A stretch of 48,652 nucleotides of DNA from Saccoglossus kowalevskii (Eukaryota > Hemichordata > Enteropneusta > Harrimaniidae): the NCBI RefSeq assembly GCF_000003605.2, contig NW_003158745.1, positions 1-48,652 on the forward strand, read 5' to 3'. Shown one piece after another: positions 23,116-34,540 of this stretch. The notes under the pieces were generated by a model. It saw nothing but the letters and a program-made list of their open reading frames with translations, did no database searches and was not told the origin of the DNA. The stretch's first letter is position 1; each line of letters opens with the position of its first letter. The translations under genes and the position numbers were made by a program.

Positions 23116-24379
23116 TTCGCCCTTAAGTATGTGGACTGTGTATATACTGCGTATTTCGTGTTCGAATAACTGATAGAACAAACAAAGGATCTATCCACGT
23201 CCTGTCTTCATATATGATTGGCCAATTTGCATAACCATTGGAATATTTTCTATTCAATTAAATTGAATTGCAATATTAATTTAATTTAAATTTAATTTAT
23301 GGTACTCTTAAATTAGTTCTTATACTTAATAATACAACCAAGACATACCCGATATTTAGCATAAACACCGAAACAATCAGTATATATTCTGTCAGAATAA
23401 AGGTCCGATAATTGCAATTTTAATACAATAGATTGAACTAGGGAGTCTATCTACATTCTATATATACGTATGTGAGAGTACTCAGACTACTGGTTAGTAT
23501 TCAAATGTATTGCATTATGCTGAGGTTCGACATCTGTTTTTATCAGTTATCTGATAGATTGTAAAGTTTGATTTTTAATTAACTTTTTAACGCCCTGGTA
23601 AGCAGAACAAATATTAATAATGTGTTTTATATAGACAATGTCCTGCAGAACAGAACAAATTTAGACCAACATGGGGTAAGGACAATTCGCGAATCAACTA
23701 ACCACGAATCATGAACAAACGAATCGTGAATCACGAATCGCAAATCACGAGTCAATAAATTCCTAAAGGAAATTAGTACGGATTAAATCAGGACCGGTTC
23801 AGATCCTTAACACAGAGTGTACGTGAACATTTAGATTATTCCACAGTAAATTGCTATGATAGGAAAAAGTTTGCTGATGAAATGCATTATTATTCAACCT
23901 ACATTTCGTATGCAAGATTTTGGCAAATGAACTGCTGGTGTTATGATTGCAGGGTTACCTTTATCTGTGTATTACTAAAATAAATCAACAAATTATTTTT
24001 AATAGGTCAAGGACATTGTGTTTCAGCATGATGGACATGCTTTCACCCAGTACAGCAGATTATAAAATTATTATGACATATATTGTTGTGTGGTAGGTAC
24101 AATGCAAGGTTTCATTTATAACCAATTATTCAGCAATAAACTAACATGTTTCAAATTATTGTACTGTTGTCTGGCGGTCAGTTTTAAATTCATTCAAAAA
24201 CGGCCGACACCTTTTCAAACTAAATTCGGTCATTTAATTGTGACAAACTTATGGTGATGTATGCAAAAAAAAAACAAAAAACAAAAAAACATTTTAGGAC
24301 TAATAGTAAATAACGATACCAATAGTAACAACATTTTATATACTACCATTTTTAGTATATTTTATATATATATAAATTA
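23116..24379. other. No gene recognised; short CGAATC-rich repeat inside
   Basis: Very AT-rich, with TTTAATTTAA runs near 23270-23300. A cluster of CACGAATC/GTGAATC words lies at 23690-23755. Confidence 0.5.
23690..23755. repeat. Degenerate 9-10-bp repeat (CACGAATC words)
   Basis: Words such as CGCGAATC, CACGAATC, CGTGAATC, CGCAAATC and CACGAGTC follow one another with short spacers. Because CACGAATC and its complement GATTCGTG are related, the cluster is partly self-complementary. Confidence 0.6.
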
Positions 24380-25900
24380 TTGACTAATAATGTTATAGCA
24401 GAATTGAAGCTAAATATATACAAGGAACAGGAGACGTCAAAATCTACTTCAGGAACACCTTGTGGCCATGGAACAAAACGGTTGGGATCTTGTCAGATTT
24501 CGGATTTCATATCTGAGCTGACACTCAACCTGATATATGCAACACTGACTGGTGATTGGAATCTGTACTTATCATGCATTATGTTCTACCCTGGGCGTTT
24601 GCATATGACAGAATGACAGACACAATTATGCCAGGTATATGATCCCATTTTTGAATGATATGAAGGAATTGTCAGTTGTAATGCCAACAGTCAACAATGC
24701 TTTAAGAAAGGGAAATGTGCTGTTCCAATGAGGCTGACAAAACAATCAAGCGAGAGTGCAAGGCAAGTGTTGGATATATTGGTTTCAGCATCAACTTTTC
24801 TGCAACACAGTGATGAGTGCTCAATGCAACACAGAGAGGAAACATGTGTTCATAAGGAACTTGTTTCTTCACATATCCAGCATGATATAAAAGCTGTGAA
24901 GTAAGTCGTAAATATACTGGAGAGCGTGTTATCAAATCTATGGGCAGGTGCAGAGCTAAAAAGTCTGTCTACTGCAATCAAAAAATCAGGCGATGTTCTT
25001 GACCATTTGTTCAATGCAAGGAAGTATGCAAAACATTGGTAAATACCAGGCGTACATCTGATCCTCAAGTAGATTTTTTTTACTGGCTTTGATGGTTGAA
25101 ATTGAAGACATTCAGAGATTTAACACACAAGGTTTCCTTTGAAATTGGAACGCAATCTATTTGTTCGAACGGCACTTTTGGTTCAATACCGTACCGTGAT
25201 CTTAAAACAGTCTTCACATATCCATCTAGGCCATTTATTGCCTTGGTCCCTTGATGATGCATAAGGTCTATCAAGGAAAACAAAAAAAGCTCAACTTGTG
25301 AATCCTTGTGGAGAAATGTGTACCCATAATGGAGAATTATTCATAGAATGCTGTAAGTGTATATAATGACATGTGCAACATTCAATGTATTGAATATAAG
25401 ATCTTTGACATCGTGATGAGCAATCTATGTAGCAGGGTTGATATTTGTATTTATCTACCATGGCATATTCATAAGCAATGAAGACAGAGTTGCAGGAAGA
25501 AACATCTAGTACTATAAAGAAGACCATTATTTTGGGCTATCCAATAAAGTTGTGGCAAAACTTTCTACTTCACTCTTCAAATAAGACAGAAGTGGTAAAG
25601 TTAACACACGAAGAGGCGAACACCAGAATGATTCTCCATGCCAATCATGCATCTCAGGAGAAGTAAACAGTAGTCTTCAATTTGAAAGAGTTTTGACAAA
25701 GCTGCAATGTTTCAAAAGATACATTTGATGTCTTCAAAATGATAGTGCATGACTTGTATAGAAAGAATATGTCTGAAGTGAATTTCTCACGATAGAATCC
25801 ACCAAAATAGAACCAGCAGCTTTACCACCCTGCCAATCGTCAAAGTATATTGAATGAGACAATTAACAGGATGGCATATGGATGATGACCATTCATACTA
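24380..25900 (+). pseudogene. Decayed copy of the multicopy 'HEEADTR' protein family
   Basis: Conserved pieces appear in family order on the plus strand, across many frameshifts and stops: DWNLYLSCIM (about 24555), YARYMIPFLNDMKELSVVMP (about 24627), a KELVSSHIQHDIKAV region (about 24857), NLFVRTALL...LPWSLDDA...KTKKAQL (25155-25295), VKLTHEEANTRMILHANHAS (25598-25657) and EPAALPPCQSS...DNxQDGIW (25809-25880). I remember the same string of motifs from large uncharacterised proteins present in many copies in molluscs, cnidarians and arthropods, where the signature is usually HEEADTR. Their biochemical function is not known to me, and the copy number suggests a mobile or repeat-associated origin. 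This copy cannot encode an intact protein. The start is approximate. Confidence 0.6.
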
Positions 25901-27132
25901 TGTTTTATTGTTGCTGTTAGGTGCTAAAGGAATGTTTTAGAAGTAGTTTTAGCTGGTCACCCGATGAGTACTAAGCCCCACCTAGCTGATTGGATATATT
26001 CTAAGTTAAGAAATTATAAAGAGTTTCTCACATCTTCAATCAGTTAATTAAATTCATGAAAAAAATCATCCCTTGAAACAAATTTACAAGAAAAACCCAC
26101 ATAAACAATATACTCAAAATTATGGTAAAATGGATCTTTGCCAGTTATCACACGTTCAATCAGCACAGCAAAAATACGACCACTTTGATTCTTGAAAATG
26201 TTAAAAAATGGACTCTTTGCCATTTTAAAACATAATTTAAAATTCTCTTTGATGCCATGCAAACCGTTGAAAAGTTTTTACCAATGATCCCCCGGGTGTC
26301 CCTGTACTGCATCTCGATTTGGTCATATTTTGCAAATCGCTTCAACACGTGAAGTTGTAGCTTGAATACTAGCCAAAATTATCGTAGAGAGGAAGACCAG
26401 GCCAGCACTTTAAAATAGGGGTTTTGAAAACACTAATATATTTGTTGTGAAACGTGCGAAGCTTTGAATTTTAAAAGAAAAAAAGAGCGAATTCTTTAGT
26501 ATCTTAGAGATCTGTTACAGACATTTTTATTTTGTCAGTTTTAAATGTCAGTTTCAATTGGCTTACTTTGTGTTACGTTATTAAGTTATTTCACGTCACA
26601 TCTTTGAACTATTTTACTATTTTTACAAACGAATACACACAAACACACACTAGCATAATTTTCTAAGCATTTTAAGGGAGAATGCCACTCTCAAGTTGTT
26701 CGCTCTTCGCTGATTTTGGCGCATATTTTTTGGGAAAAACTTTAAAATAATATGCATAAAATGGTATTTTAGCAGTGGCCTCCTTAGAGTACAATAAAAA
26801 CACATATCTTTTTGAGAACCCACTAAATATATTGTCAATACTTTTAGACATCAAAAAGTTATGTGTAAAACACTATATTTTTTATACCCTATTTTTCACT
26901 ATTTGTGACCGAGCAAAATGTTTAGATATTGGGATATGTTCTTGACTTAAAAAACAATAGTAATATGCTAGCTTCACTGTATTTTATTGATCTATTTTCA
27001 CTGAGTATGGTGACATCCTTGTAACATAATATATCATATATGTAAAAATAAAGAAAATGGCAATAGTTTTACGTTTGTGTAGCATTCTACATTATTAATG
27101 CGGACACATCACACAATGCATTACATAAGTTA
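25901..27132. other. No gene recognised
   Basis: AT-rich with short minus-strand ORFs (26044-26348, 26650-26854) that I cannot assign. They may belong to eroded transposon sequence. Confidence 0.45.
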
Positions 27133-27703
27133 TGCCATAAAACACAACACATTTTCAAGATCCATACTCCTTGGATGTAACTTTCGAAAGTATCGACAAC
27201 ACAATCAATATCGATTTTTGAATAAGGATGATAGAGATGTCAAACTTTCTTGCCCCATGCAAGAATGATTATATGTATTAGAACTTCTCAGAGCAGATAA
27301 ACTGCGCTCACACTCACAGCTTGTCACTGGAATGGTCGCAGCTATTTGTAGTAAAAGAAATATGTTGGGAAAGTTAATCGCATACTTTCATTGAAGCAAA
27401 ACACTGGTGTAAATTGTTGACACTGATTGTGGGTTGCAAGGGCCACTCCAACCTATGTAACTCGTGATCGAACAATTCTGATGATGGCAAATCTTCGCCA
27501 TATGTTGTACACTGTAACACAGAATACACGTACCAATCCAATAAATTGACTAAATTTGGCTGATAAACCTGGAAAGAAATATTAAACCAAACTAGAAAAG
27601 TACTATACTTTTTTTTAATAATGATTGGACATATTCTACTCTGCATATCCTTAAATCTAATGATATAAAACAAAATTACTTTGTGTACCTGTGAACAGTT
27701 CAT
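27133..27703 (-). pseudogene. hAT-type transposase C-terminal (dimerisation) relic
   Basis: On the minus strand, DLPSSELFDHELHRLEWPLQ (about 27485-27426) is followed, after a frameshift near 27375, by FPNIFLLLQ...IPVTSCECERS...LSALRS (about 27375-27280), then MGQESLTSL and HPRSMDLENVL (about 27176-27140). This order is the hAT C-terminal dimerisation region, as in the DUF4371/ZMYM-like and P52rIPK-like transposases, where the core reads LPVTSCECERSFSALRR. At least one stop and two frame changes separate the parts, and the catalytic region and N-terminal zinc finger were not found upstream. Upstream of about 27560 the frame loses similarity after a TTTCTTTCCAG, so an intron boundary or an insertion is possible. 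Confidence 0.75.
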
Positions 27704-29320
27704 TCAGTTCACTGGATAGGTGTTCAAGAAAAAGAAAGCTAAATTCAGTCTGTAGTATTCCTAACGGTGTATTTGAGCGTTGTCACACGCGGGTTTGTAG
27801 GTGTGGTAAAATCTGAAGAAAGAAATGCTCTCATTATAATAGTATTCGATAAATTGAATTAAATTCCATGAAATTAATACAGAAGCGTTAAATGTTGGCA
27901 AGGGAGCAAATCACAAAAATCATTACTCTTAAAAGTACATCAATCATTACATCAATGACGAGGCACATTCTTTGCTCAAATGCAATCTTATCAAGCTTGA
28001 AAGAAATATTTGTAAAAACAAGCTTAAAATTCCTCAAAACAAAAATCTAATATTTATTCTGGGTAATGAGGACGAGAAAATACTAATTACTATTATGTAA
28101 ATGTATAACAATAGAGTGAACATTATTCATCATTAAAAAATATACTGATGTAATTACAACCAACGGCATTACTCCCGAAATTAGATTATCTAATCCTGTT
28201 GACACTTATAAAGTGCCACACAGCAAAAGCAAATGACTCAAGACCTTGTGAAACCAGGAATAAAACCCCGGGCATGTAGTGCGCCAAGTTTACTGGAGCA
28301 TTGAACATGTGAGTGATGGATTCTTTTTTGTCTGCCATTCCTGTCTTTATAACGGTTTGAACTTCTCATCACTCTCGCAAGCTACCTACTATTAGTAAAT
28401 CATATATTCATAGAATGAGGAAAAGCAATCGTTAATAGCGCGTAACCGCTTTAATTGTAATATTGCAGTTTGGCAAAGCGTGAGATAAAGGCTGCAACCG
28501 ACCTGTAAGTTATAGACAAAACGAATTGGTAGGACATCACCCTAAAATAGCTTCACTGGTAGGATGATCGAAGAAAAACCTAGTAGTTCACAGCTTGTAC
28601 TACCAGCATAGATCATTAAATCAAAAGGTCTTCTATCTAAATAGAGCTAATGCTACAGAGGAAGGCACAGTGTAAACATTTATCAAAGAGTCTGGAGATA
28701 GATGAAAGTATTCTTATGGAGTAATTGTACTCTCTAGGATCGTCATGATATTAGGTTGCTGGAACGTTGACCTATTGCCCGTAGAACAATTTCGGGCAAA
28801 ATTTCAGTTTTTACTAAGCAAGGTTAATACAAACTTTAAAACACTAAATCTGGCAATCAAGCCTTACAATCGACCAACATTTCAAAAACAGTCACTTGTA
28901 GGAGTGTATTGTAATGACAGTTCCCAACACAAACGAGCACACGTCTTATTACCCTCGCTGTAACTACACACATTAGATTAACTTTATATAGTTAAATTAA
29001 CTTAATATAATTGCGATATTAACTCGATTAATTGGAGTTTAATTGCAATGCAATTCAAGATAAAATTTTTAATTGGGGTTTGATTAAATAAAAGTTGAAT
29101 ATCCTGTGATTTAATAATAATATCCTGTGATTTAACATAGAAGTGATTGCAAAAGTAAGGTTTAGGTAGGTAGGGTGGTACAATTATATTCATATAAAGT
29201 GTATCATACCTTACTAAACCTAAGCTAAGCAAACTTGACTTAAATATGAATATAAATTATGAAAATAGTGAGGGTAGTCACTTGGTAGGTGTAAAGTTAA
29301 ATGTCGTCACAGCAATGACA
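27704..29320. other. No gene recognised
   Basis: A minus-strand frame of about 58 codons at roughly 28340-28167 (starting MADKKESITHMFN) and a plus-strand ORF at 28745-28963 are open but unrecognised. I searched here for the rest of the hAT element and did not see it. Confidence 0.45.
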
Positions 29321-29382
29321 GCACATACGTATACACACGGGCACACACAGACGCACAACGCACCCCCACACACATATACACA
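29321..29382. repeat. CA-rich microsatellite
   Basis: Interrupted ACAC/CACA runs. Confidence 0.8.
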
Positions 29383-29873
29383 TTTTATTCTACAGAATTT
29401 ACCACACAATGCTTCGACCCAATTTTACATTTCTGTTAGAAAAAAACGTATTTCATCCAAAAATGTTGTATACATTTATTCTTGAAAGCGTGATTGAGGT
29501 TACAAACAACAGCGCCATTGATCCATTTCCATCACTACAGTCGTTACATGTTCAGTATTTATTCGAGTGTCCCAAAGAGACACCACACACTTCCTAGACA
29601 CTAAAAGCATTCCATGCGAATGTCTTCAGTGATAGTGAATCTCAATGTCACTGATTCAGTAGCAAAACGCTGACATGATATTTAGCATTTGGTTTGCACC
29701 TTTAAAGCAGTCGATCCCACATTACTTACGTATAATGTATACATTTATTTCCAGTTACAACTTGAGAAAATTAATATTACATATATTTACTGCCTTATGT
29801 ATGGCTTTCAGTAAATTGCCAGCTGGTTCTTATGAAGTGTCGCATATAATTTAAGGATTTTTTAAAAAGCTAG
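29383..29873. other. No gene recognised
   Basis: Short ORFs only. Confidence 0.5.
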
Positions 29874-30165
29874 TCTGCAAATGATTTATTCACTAGAAAG
29901 CAATGTTGGGTAGATATGTAATATGTACTGTGTATCTAGTCATGTGTTATTTGATTTGGAGTGTTGTATAGCTTTGGTATGCAAACGAGTTATTGGAAAT
30001 CAATATTTGGGAGATATTTCGGGCAGTTATGTAGTATGTTCTGTTTATAAAGTAATGTAATATACCCCTGATATGCAAATGAGTTATTTACTAGAACGCG
30101 ATGCTGGGTAAATATGCTGGGCAGTGTACGCAAACTGTACATCTCACACTGCATATCTAGTAGTT
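29874..30165. repeat. Diverged tandem repeat, three units of about 95-105 bp
   Basis: Units start at about 29874, 29978 and 30072 with TCTGCAAATGATTTATT, TATGCAAACGAGTTATT and TATGCAAATGAGTTATT. Each continues with a GGGTAGATAT/GGGAGATAT/GGGTAAATAT block and a TGTACTGT/TGTTCTGT-like block. Unit 3 holds the exact octamer ATGCAAAT, a POU-factor site; units 1 and 2 hold one-base variants. Confidence 0.75.
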
Positions 30166-30924
30166 TTATTTTCTAAGCTAAATGTACGCATTAGAAGTGT
30201 TGCTTACACAATACTATTTACACCATACAATTTTGATCAATCAATCGACCAATCAATCAATTCAAACCGTGACTGTAACGCCACGACACTCAAAGGCGAT
30301 GTAGCTAAGCAACATCAAAATCTGTTCTTAAAATATGAACTTCCAGTGGTAGAGAGTTGCAGGGTTAGGACATAGCTTAAGAGAATGAAGGTCCACCATA
30401 CGGTATTTGTTTTTACATGTTAATTCTTAAAGGTCTTTTTGACGGCAGATCTAAGACCACGACTGAATGGGATTCTGGATTTTGAGGTTATATCATTTGA
30501 GGCTTTATAATTAGAACGATTTTGTTGTGAATCCTGCAACCAATGAATATGCCGAGTTATCCGTGCAGAAGTCTGTATAGTAAAATTTGCCATTTTCTAG
30601 TTTTGCAGATAAAATGTTATAAATAACTGGAATCAATATTTACCTAATTAATGGCATTAAGAAAATTGTTACGCTTAGATCGAATGAGTAAGACTTCATG
30701 TTTATATTCATTGAGCTGAAGATTGTCATCTAGTCCTCGATATCATCAGTACACGCCTCAATTGAAGAATCGGCTGAAGATTATTATCTACGTACTGTAG
30801 AATTGTAGGTTGCTTGTATGGACTCTCGTGAGTATATCTATATAGAGTGTAAATATAATGGGTCGAGTACTGAAGTATATGCTACACCAAAACGTAAATG
30901 TGATGATGATGATAATAATATGAG
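30166..30924. other. No gene recognised
   Basis: Short ORFs only. A GATGATGATAATAATA stretch at 30902-30921 immediately precedes the LINE fragment. Confidence 0.5.
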
Positions 30925-31497
30925 GACAGCATCGATCATATTGTATCTGGTTGTCCTGAATTAGCAAAGACAGAATAAATTTAAAGACACAACAGGGCAG
31001 CTGCATACGTGCACTGGAAGATCTGCAGACATTATATGATCAAGACTGCAGACAAGTGGTATGAACACCAACCCGATACAGTAAATGGGAGTTGAAAGTA
31101 ACAGTCCTTTGGGATATGCCAACAAACAGACCAGACATAGTTATCAAGGACAAGAAACACAAAATGTGCATTGACATGACAGTACCATCGGATAGAAACA
31201 TCTGTGAAACTGGCTGAAAAGTTGTCCAAGTACAAAAACCTTGAAATTGAACTAGAACAGTGCCAGTAGTGATCGGGCACAATAGATTGTAAAGAAGGGC
31301 CTGGAAATATACACCAGCAAAATTCCGGGAGATATAAACATCTTGGAACTTAAAAAGACCTGCATCCTTGGAACGGCCTACATACTAAAAAGAGTACTAT
31401 CAACATAACATTTTACTTCTACCGCCCAAGGTCCATGGAATGACGCCGGATCTACAGGATGTTACACAAGGACTACAAAAGAAAAATAATAATAATC
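30925..31497 (+). mobile_element. 5'-truncated LINE C-terminal fragment with (AAT)n tail
   Basis: Plus-strand pieces in order are IDHIVSGCPELAKTE (30931-30975), VHWKICRHYMIKTADKWYEH (31009-31068), NRPDIVIKDKKHKMCIDMTV (31124 onwards), PVVIG (near 31264), a KIPGNI-like segment, and a short tail ending AAAAATAATAATAAT (about 31483-31497). The PDI...D...ID arrangement resembles the restriction-like endonuclease region at the C-terminus of some metazoan LINEs (the R2/R4 side of the tree). Several stops and frame changes make it inactive. It is a different family from the LINE at 3182-3765, although both end in AAT repeats. Confidence 0.75.
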
Positions 31498-32520
31498 ACA
31501 AGCATCATATGCAATTGCTATTGCCCTATTATTTATTGGATTTTGGTGATAGCGAAGTTGCTCAGTACTGAATAATTGTTAACAACGCTAATCTACCAGT
31601 TTTCATTCTGCTACCAATGTTTCTGCATGCATTATTGACATTCAGTAAATCACGAGAGAATTTCAGATTATATTTTTTCAACACATGCACGGTTCCACTG
31701 TTCAATTTGATTGCTTATTCTTCATATCTCTGAAAGCTGGAAGCTGTAAGAGTTTTTGTCTTTAATTTTATATTGTTGTATTTTCTATTGTATATATCTT
31801 CTATTGTCTTTATCAAAGTTCTATCTGAGTTAAATGCTATTTACAGGTATGTGATTTTGGTCAGTGTCATGTTTCCAAAGGGAATAGCATATCTCCTGAT
31901 TTGCACACATTTCTGGCGAAAATCATAACTATTTTTTTCTGTGTTCACTGTTAGTCCTCACTTCTGTGTGCACTGCTGTAGAATATTATTACAGGCTAAT
32001 TCAACATCATAATATCTTTTAAAAATAAATTGTAACATGTAACATTACAATGCATTCTTTATTTAACATTGGCCCTAAATTCAGTTTATATTCAAAACAC
32101 CATTTATGGCAAATATCCTCCGGTCATGTACCTATCAATGGTAAATGGCGGCCTATGAACTATGGATGATTTAATTTTCCAGAATGGACGAAATGGGTAA
32201 TCTGAAATTTTCCGTCTATGCTATACGTTTATTTTATAGAAGTCTCGAATAAGCCGGGCATTTCGGAGACTCTAGATTGTACTTGCGTGAGTGCAAACGT
32301 ATTGATATCATATATTGAATCATGTTGTCTATTATCTATCTCCTCATTATGCCAAGGCATGTGGTACATGAGTCGGAATTTCAAAGGGACATTGTTTTCA
32401 AACTATAAAATCAAGTCCTGCCTTCATTATCCAAGTTGTATTTGCAGATGTCACGAACTTGACAATAACTAGGCTAATAGTCAGAAAGTCCTAATGTCAC
32501 CTGTCTGGCGTGCACCATAT
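31498..32520. other. No gene recognised
   Basis: AT-rich. The ORF at 32218-32472 (84 codons, cysteine-rich) is unrecognised. Confidence 0.5.
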
Positions 32521-32858
32521 TTCATGAATCCTCGGGGCTGACATCCGGGCATTTTCACCGCCTGGCAACCATCGCGGTGAAAACAAAGGCCAAAAACTCG
32601 CAGAAAACGGTACTTTGGGGTGATTGCTGAGAATCCCCTGAACAGTGTAACAAGATTATCCCTACTAGTGTAACTTATATAAATTCTGTTGTTCAGGATT
32701 ACTTCAAAGTTGAGTTTGTGTTGTTTTCTCGAATTTTCACCGGTTCGACCGGCGTTCCACAGCAGCGCGCACAGAGGCCATAGAAATGCATGGTACAGTG
32801 GTACGCGTCTTAGCAACGTGGAACGTCTGTGACGTGGCTCCGCTCCCGAGGATATGAA
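32521..32858. mobile_element. Candidate MITE-like element, about 340 bp, imperfect TIRs
   Basis: The left end TTCATGAATCCTCGGGG (32521-32537) matches the reverse complement of the right end, TTCATATCCTCGGG (32858-32845). Just inside the left end is a perfect 10-bp hairpin, TTTTCACCGC/GCGGTGAAAA (32552-32561, 32574-32583). The interior is GC-richer than its surroundings. A minus-strand ORF of 111 codons spans it but has no known motif and is probably incidental. A target duplication is not obvious. Confidence 0.5.
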
Positions 32859-34111
32859 TTAGATAGACATATGGCGGCTGCCAACATCTATGACATAAAT
32901 ATATCTTAAACGAAAAATGTTACGATGTATTTGTTAAGTGTTAGAAACAATTTCTCGTGTGCAGTGATTGGTCCTATCCCATCCTATCTCTCACTATTTA
33001 TACGTAGCAGAGAATTTAACAAGAATATTATTATCATATTGACAGAATATACACGCTCTCTCAAGCAAATAATCCAAAAAACAAAAAAATGTTAGTACGA
33101 ATTATCTCAAAACCAAACCAAATAAACTAATATGTCTTGAGCGATTCGAGAAATTACCATGGAGAAAATGGAGACAAACATATCATAGTTTGTGCATACT
33201 AGTATATTGTAATTATTGAATCTGCCTTTAGGAAAAACATACACGCTGAGCCTGACTATCTATCGAGGAGACAATAATAATCCGTCAACAGCGCAAGTAT
33301 CCCAGTGATGAGATGCAGAAAATGTAACAGGAGTCAAACACAGCTATGACAGCGGCTCGTCAAACAAGGTCTAATAAGGCTGAACATCTGGATAGAAGCA
33401 TTAATGAGGCACATATATATATCACTAGTAAGCTTTAAATAAAGATAAACATATTTGAAATAATGACCAAGTATCACGTAATATGATGTGTGTTTATGAT
33501 TACAGATTGTTCCGTGCAGTTGAGTCAAACCCGGGACGTGATACTAAGAACAAGTGGAATACTAACGAATGATTCGCAATCCACGCAACCACGCTGTGGT
33601 CGTTGTGCAAATCCGAGAGGTGTAGCAACGATATAATATGTTAAAAGAATGCAAAAAATGACAATCTGAACGATAAAGTATGCATACTCTGCAAAGATGT
33701 GAATGAAACAAAACGATAGAATAAGTCAACTTGAACGCAAAAATATATAATTACGCAATTAACTGGACAATGTTTAAATAGAGTTGGCAATTTAATAGTG
33801 CTTGGTCGTTGATTTCAGACTTATCAGATATGGTCAGTTGTCAGAAATCACGACACTGATGAAATACGAAATGCAGATCATCGGGAATGAAACTAATATT
33901 TATGATATAAAAACCCGAATTGCAGATAAATGAGATCGAACATACAATAATACTGAAAGAATTAAACAGACAACGTAAACCAAGCGGACATAAATAGTGA
34001 GTTTAATTGAATGTCATGAATTGCGTATGTTGGAATATTAATAATGTCGAACCAATAATTGAATCCAGATTTTCGGTTGTACTTGCGATTCCTTGATGTT
34101 ATTAGTCTAAC
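32859..34111. other. No gene recognised
   Basis: AT-rich, no ORF worth calling. Confidence 0.5.
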
Positions 34112-34540
34112 NNNNNNNNNNNNNNNNNNNNNNNNNNNNNNNNNNNNNNNNNNNNNNNNNNNNNNNNNNNNNNNNNNNNNNNNNNNNNNNNNNNNNNNNN
34201 NNNNNNNNNNNNNNNNNNNNNNNNNNNNNNNNNNNNNNNNNNNNNNNNNNNNNNNNNNNNNNNNNNNNNNNNNNNNNNNNNNNNNNNNNNNNNNNNNNNN
34301 NNNNNNNNNNNNNNNNNNNNNNNNNNNNNNNNNNNNNNNNNNNNNNNNNNNNNNNNNNNNNNNNNNNNNNNNNNNNNNNNNNNNNNNNNNNNNNNNNNNN
34401 NNNNNNNNNNNNNNNNNNNNNNNNNNNNNNNNNNNNNNNNNNNNNNNNNNNNNNNNNNNNNNNNNNNNNNNNNNNNNNNNNNNNNNNNNNNNNNNNNNNN
34501 NNNNNNNNNNNNNNNNNNNNNNNNNNNNNNNNNNNNNNNN
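34112..34540. other. Assembly gap (429 N)
   Basis: Run of unknown bases. Reading frames that cross it are artefacts. Confidence 1.

Noticed and set aside
25080-25283. 67-codon minus-strand ORF inside the HEEADTR relic
   Set aside because: The plus strand carries family motifs in order across it; the minus frame is a shadow.
32481-32816. 111-codon minus-strand ORF
   Set aside because: It spans the interior of the inverted-repeat element, shows no motif, and is open probably because of local GC content.
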